6,074 nt of DNA from DAOUBP01 sp964513075. Its GTDB lineage: Bacteria; Chloroflexota; Anaerolineae; CG2-30-64-16. The translations under genes were made by a program, and so were the position numbers. Of this stretch, positions 5,560 through 6,074 are shown piece by piece. The stretch covers positions 1 to 6,074 of the forward strand of contig CAZELR010000139.1 in the NCBI GenBank assembly GCA_964513075.1. Direction: 5' to 3'. Under the pieces are notes generated by a model. The model was given only the letters and a program-made list of their open reading frames with translations, was not told where the DNA came from and searched no databases. Within the stretch, counting starts at the first letter, position 1. Each line of letters begins with the position of its first letter.

Positions 5560-6074
5560 TCATCCTTCATCCTTCATCCTTCCGCCTTCATCCTTCCGCC
5601 TTCGCGCCCCCGCCGCTGCACCCAGCGCGGCCAGCAGCAGCCCCACGGCCGGCCAGGCCCCGCCCCCCGTCGCGCCGAACGCCGTCATGCGCACCGCGTT
5701 CGGCTCCCCACCGAAGCGCACGCTCACCGGTGCGTGGCGGGTGGCGGCGCCGGTCGTGCTGACATCCTCCAGCCAGTAGGTGTACGTCGTCCCCGCGACC
5801 AGGTCCGCGGCGTCCAGGTAGCTGTAGTGGAAGCCGCGCGGGCTGCCCGGCCCCTGGCTGCGGATCAGGCCCGCGTTGAGCCTGACCCCCGGCCCGGCCG
5901 CATCCGCCGCGCGGTAGACGTTGAAGCCCAGGTGGTCGACCTCGGTGATCGTGTCCCACGTCACCTCGATCGCGTCCCCCTGCACGGCCGCGGCCAGGTT
6001 GGTCAGCGTGACCGCGGTGGGTTCCGTCGGGGAGAGCACGAAGCGGTTGGCGCCGGCCACCAGGCTCAATGCGT
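5560..6074 (-). CDS. C-terminal end of a secreted/surface protein with Fn3-like module and membrane anchor (5' part outside window)
   Basis: The frame is open to the window edge, so the real start lies beyond 6074; a TTG at 6069-6067 is not a credible start. Using that TTG as residue 1, the visible 169 residues are a short linker (ANRFVLSPTEPTAV), an Fn3-like module (about 18-122), a Gly-rich stretch (FGATGGGAW), a hydrophobic segment (about 138-155) and RRRKDEGGRMKDEG. The Fn3-like module is nearly identical in protein and DNA to that of the nuclease gene downstream. The hydrophobic segment and basic end have the same layout but a different sequence. The final residues and the TGA stop come from 7-bp tandem repeats. 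The function of the missing N-terminal part cannot be inferred. It is transcribed in the same direction as the nuclease gene, 292 bp upstream of it. Confidence 0.8.
   Translation of the reverse strand, partial: ALSLVAGANRFVLSPTEPTAVTLTNLAAAVQGDAIEVTWDTITEVDHLGFNVYRAADAAGPGVRLNAGLIRSQGPGSPRGFHYSYLDAADLVAGTTYTYWLEDVSTTGAATRHAPVSVRFGGEPNAVRMTAFGATGGGAWPAVGLLLAALGAAAGARRRKDEGGRMKDEG
5561..5602. repeat. Six 7-bp tandem repeats (CATCCTT/CCGCCTT)
   Basis: In plus-strand order the units are CATCCTT three times, CCGCCTT, CATCCTT, CCGCCTT. They form the 3' end of the upstream gene on the minus strand, encoding the RKDEGGRMKDEG tail, with the TGA stop completed by the base at 5560. The repeat extends the protein past its natural RRR end. 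Confidence 0.8.
5692..6021 (-). repeat. Copy 2 of the 330-bp direct repeat encoding the Fn3-like module (upstream gene)
   Basis: This is the partner of the block at 262-591, in the same orientation. The two genes encode 98 identical consecutive residues here (from VQGDAIEV to GGEPNAV). The linker before it and the anchor after it are unrelated in DNA sequence, so the module itself was copied or converted. Confidence 0.95.

Overview
The window is about 62-65% GC by eye. It carries one large gene and the 3' end of a second, both on the minus strand and in tandem. Architecture and style (Ser/Thr/Asn-rich secreted multidomain protein, SbsA-type Ig-like repeats with acidic 'DQDTNDPPDTM' loops, a 'WDTITEVDHLGFNVYRA' Fn3-like module, short palindromes and heptad repeats between genes) suggest a member of the Chloroflexota (Anaerolineae/Caldilineae-like). 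That placement is inference from recalled family features, not from a search.

Layout, right to left (the direction of transcription). (1) 6074-5560: C-terminal end of a secreted or surface protein, cut by the window edge. It ends in an Fn3-like module, a membrane-spanning segment, an RRRK stop-transfer and a low-complexity tail made by 7-bp repeats. (2) 5559-5268: a 292-bp spacer holding a 33-bp inverted-repeat element with 9-bp GGGTAGGTA iterations (a G-quadruplex candidate), a perfect 13-bp hairpin, and a strong ribosome binding site. (3) 5267-133: an ExeM/NucH-type extracellular endonuclease. It has a signal peptide, two N-terminal beta-rich regions, two Big_5 domains, a lamin-tail domain, a third Big_5, an OB-fold-like domain, an endonuclease/exonuclease/phosphatase (EEP) nuclease domain, an Fn3-like module and a C-terminal membrane anchor. 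One base appears to be missing in a run of C (G5 at 858-862 on the plus strand). The frame as written therefore runs out of register before the catalytic SDH motif and stops at 573. The true C-terminus lies in the neighbouring frame and ends at 133; repaired length is 1711 aa. (4) 143-1: two copies of a 60-bp repeat, each with two mirror-related hairpins. The second copy supplies the stop codon of the nuclease gene.

The two genes share a 330-bp block encoding the Fn3-like module (319/330 identical, including a perfect 224-bp run), although the sequence on both sides of the block differs. This points to recent duplication or gene conversion of a C-terminal surface module. Together they look like paralogous exported proteins with a common anchoring end. 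The nuclease probably degrades extracellular DNA. I see no RNA gene, CRISPR array, transposase or clear promoter. Nothing here is clearly a new system; the most interesting signals are the module sharing, the repeat-supplied stop codons and the frameshift.
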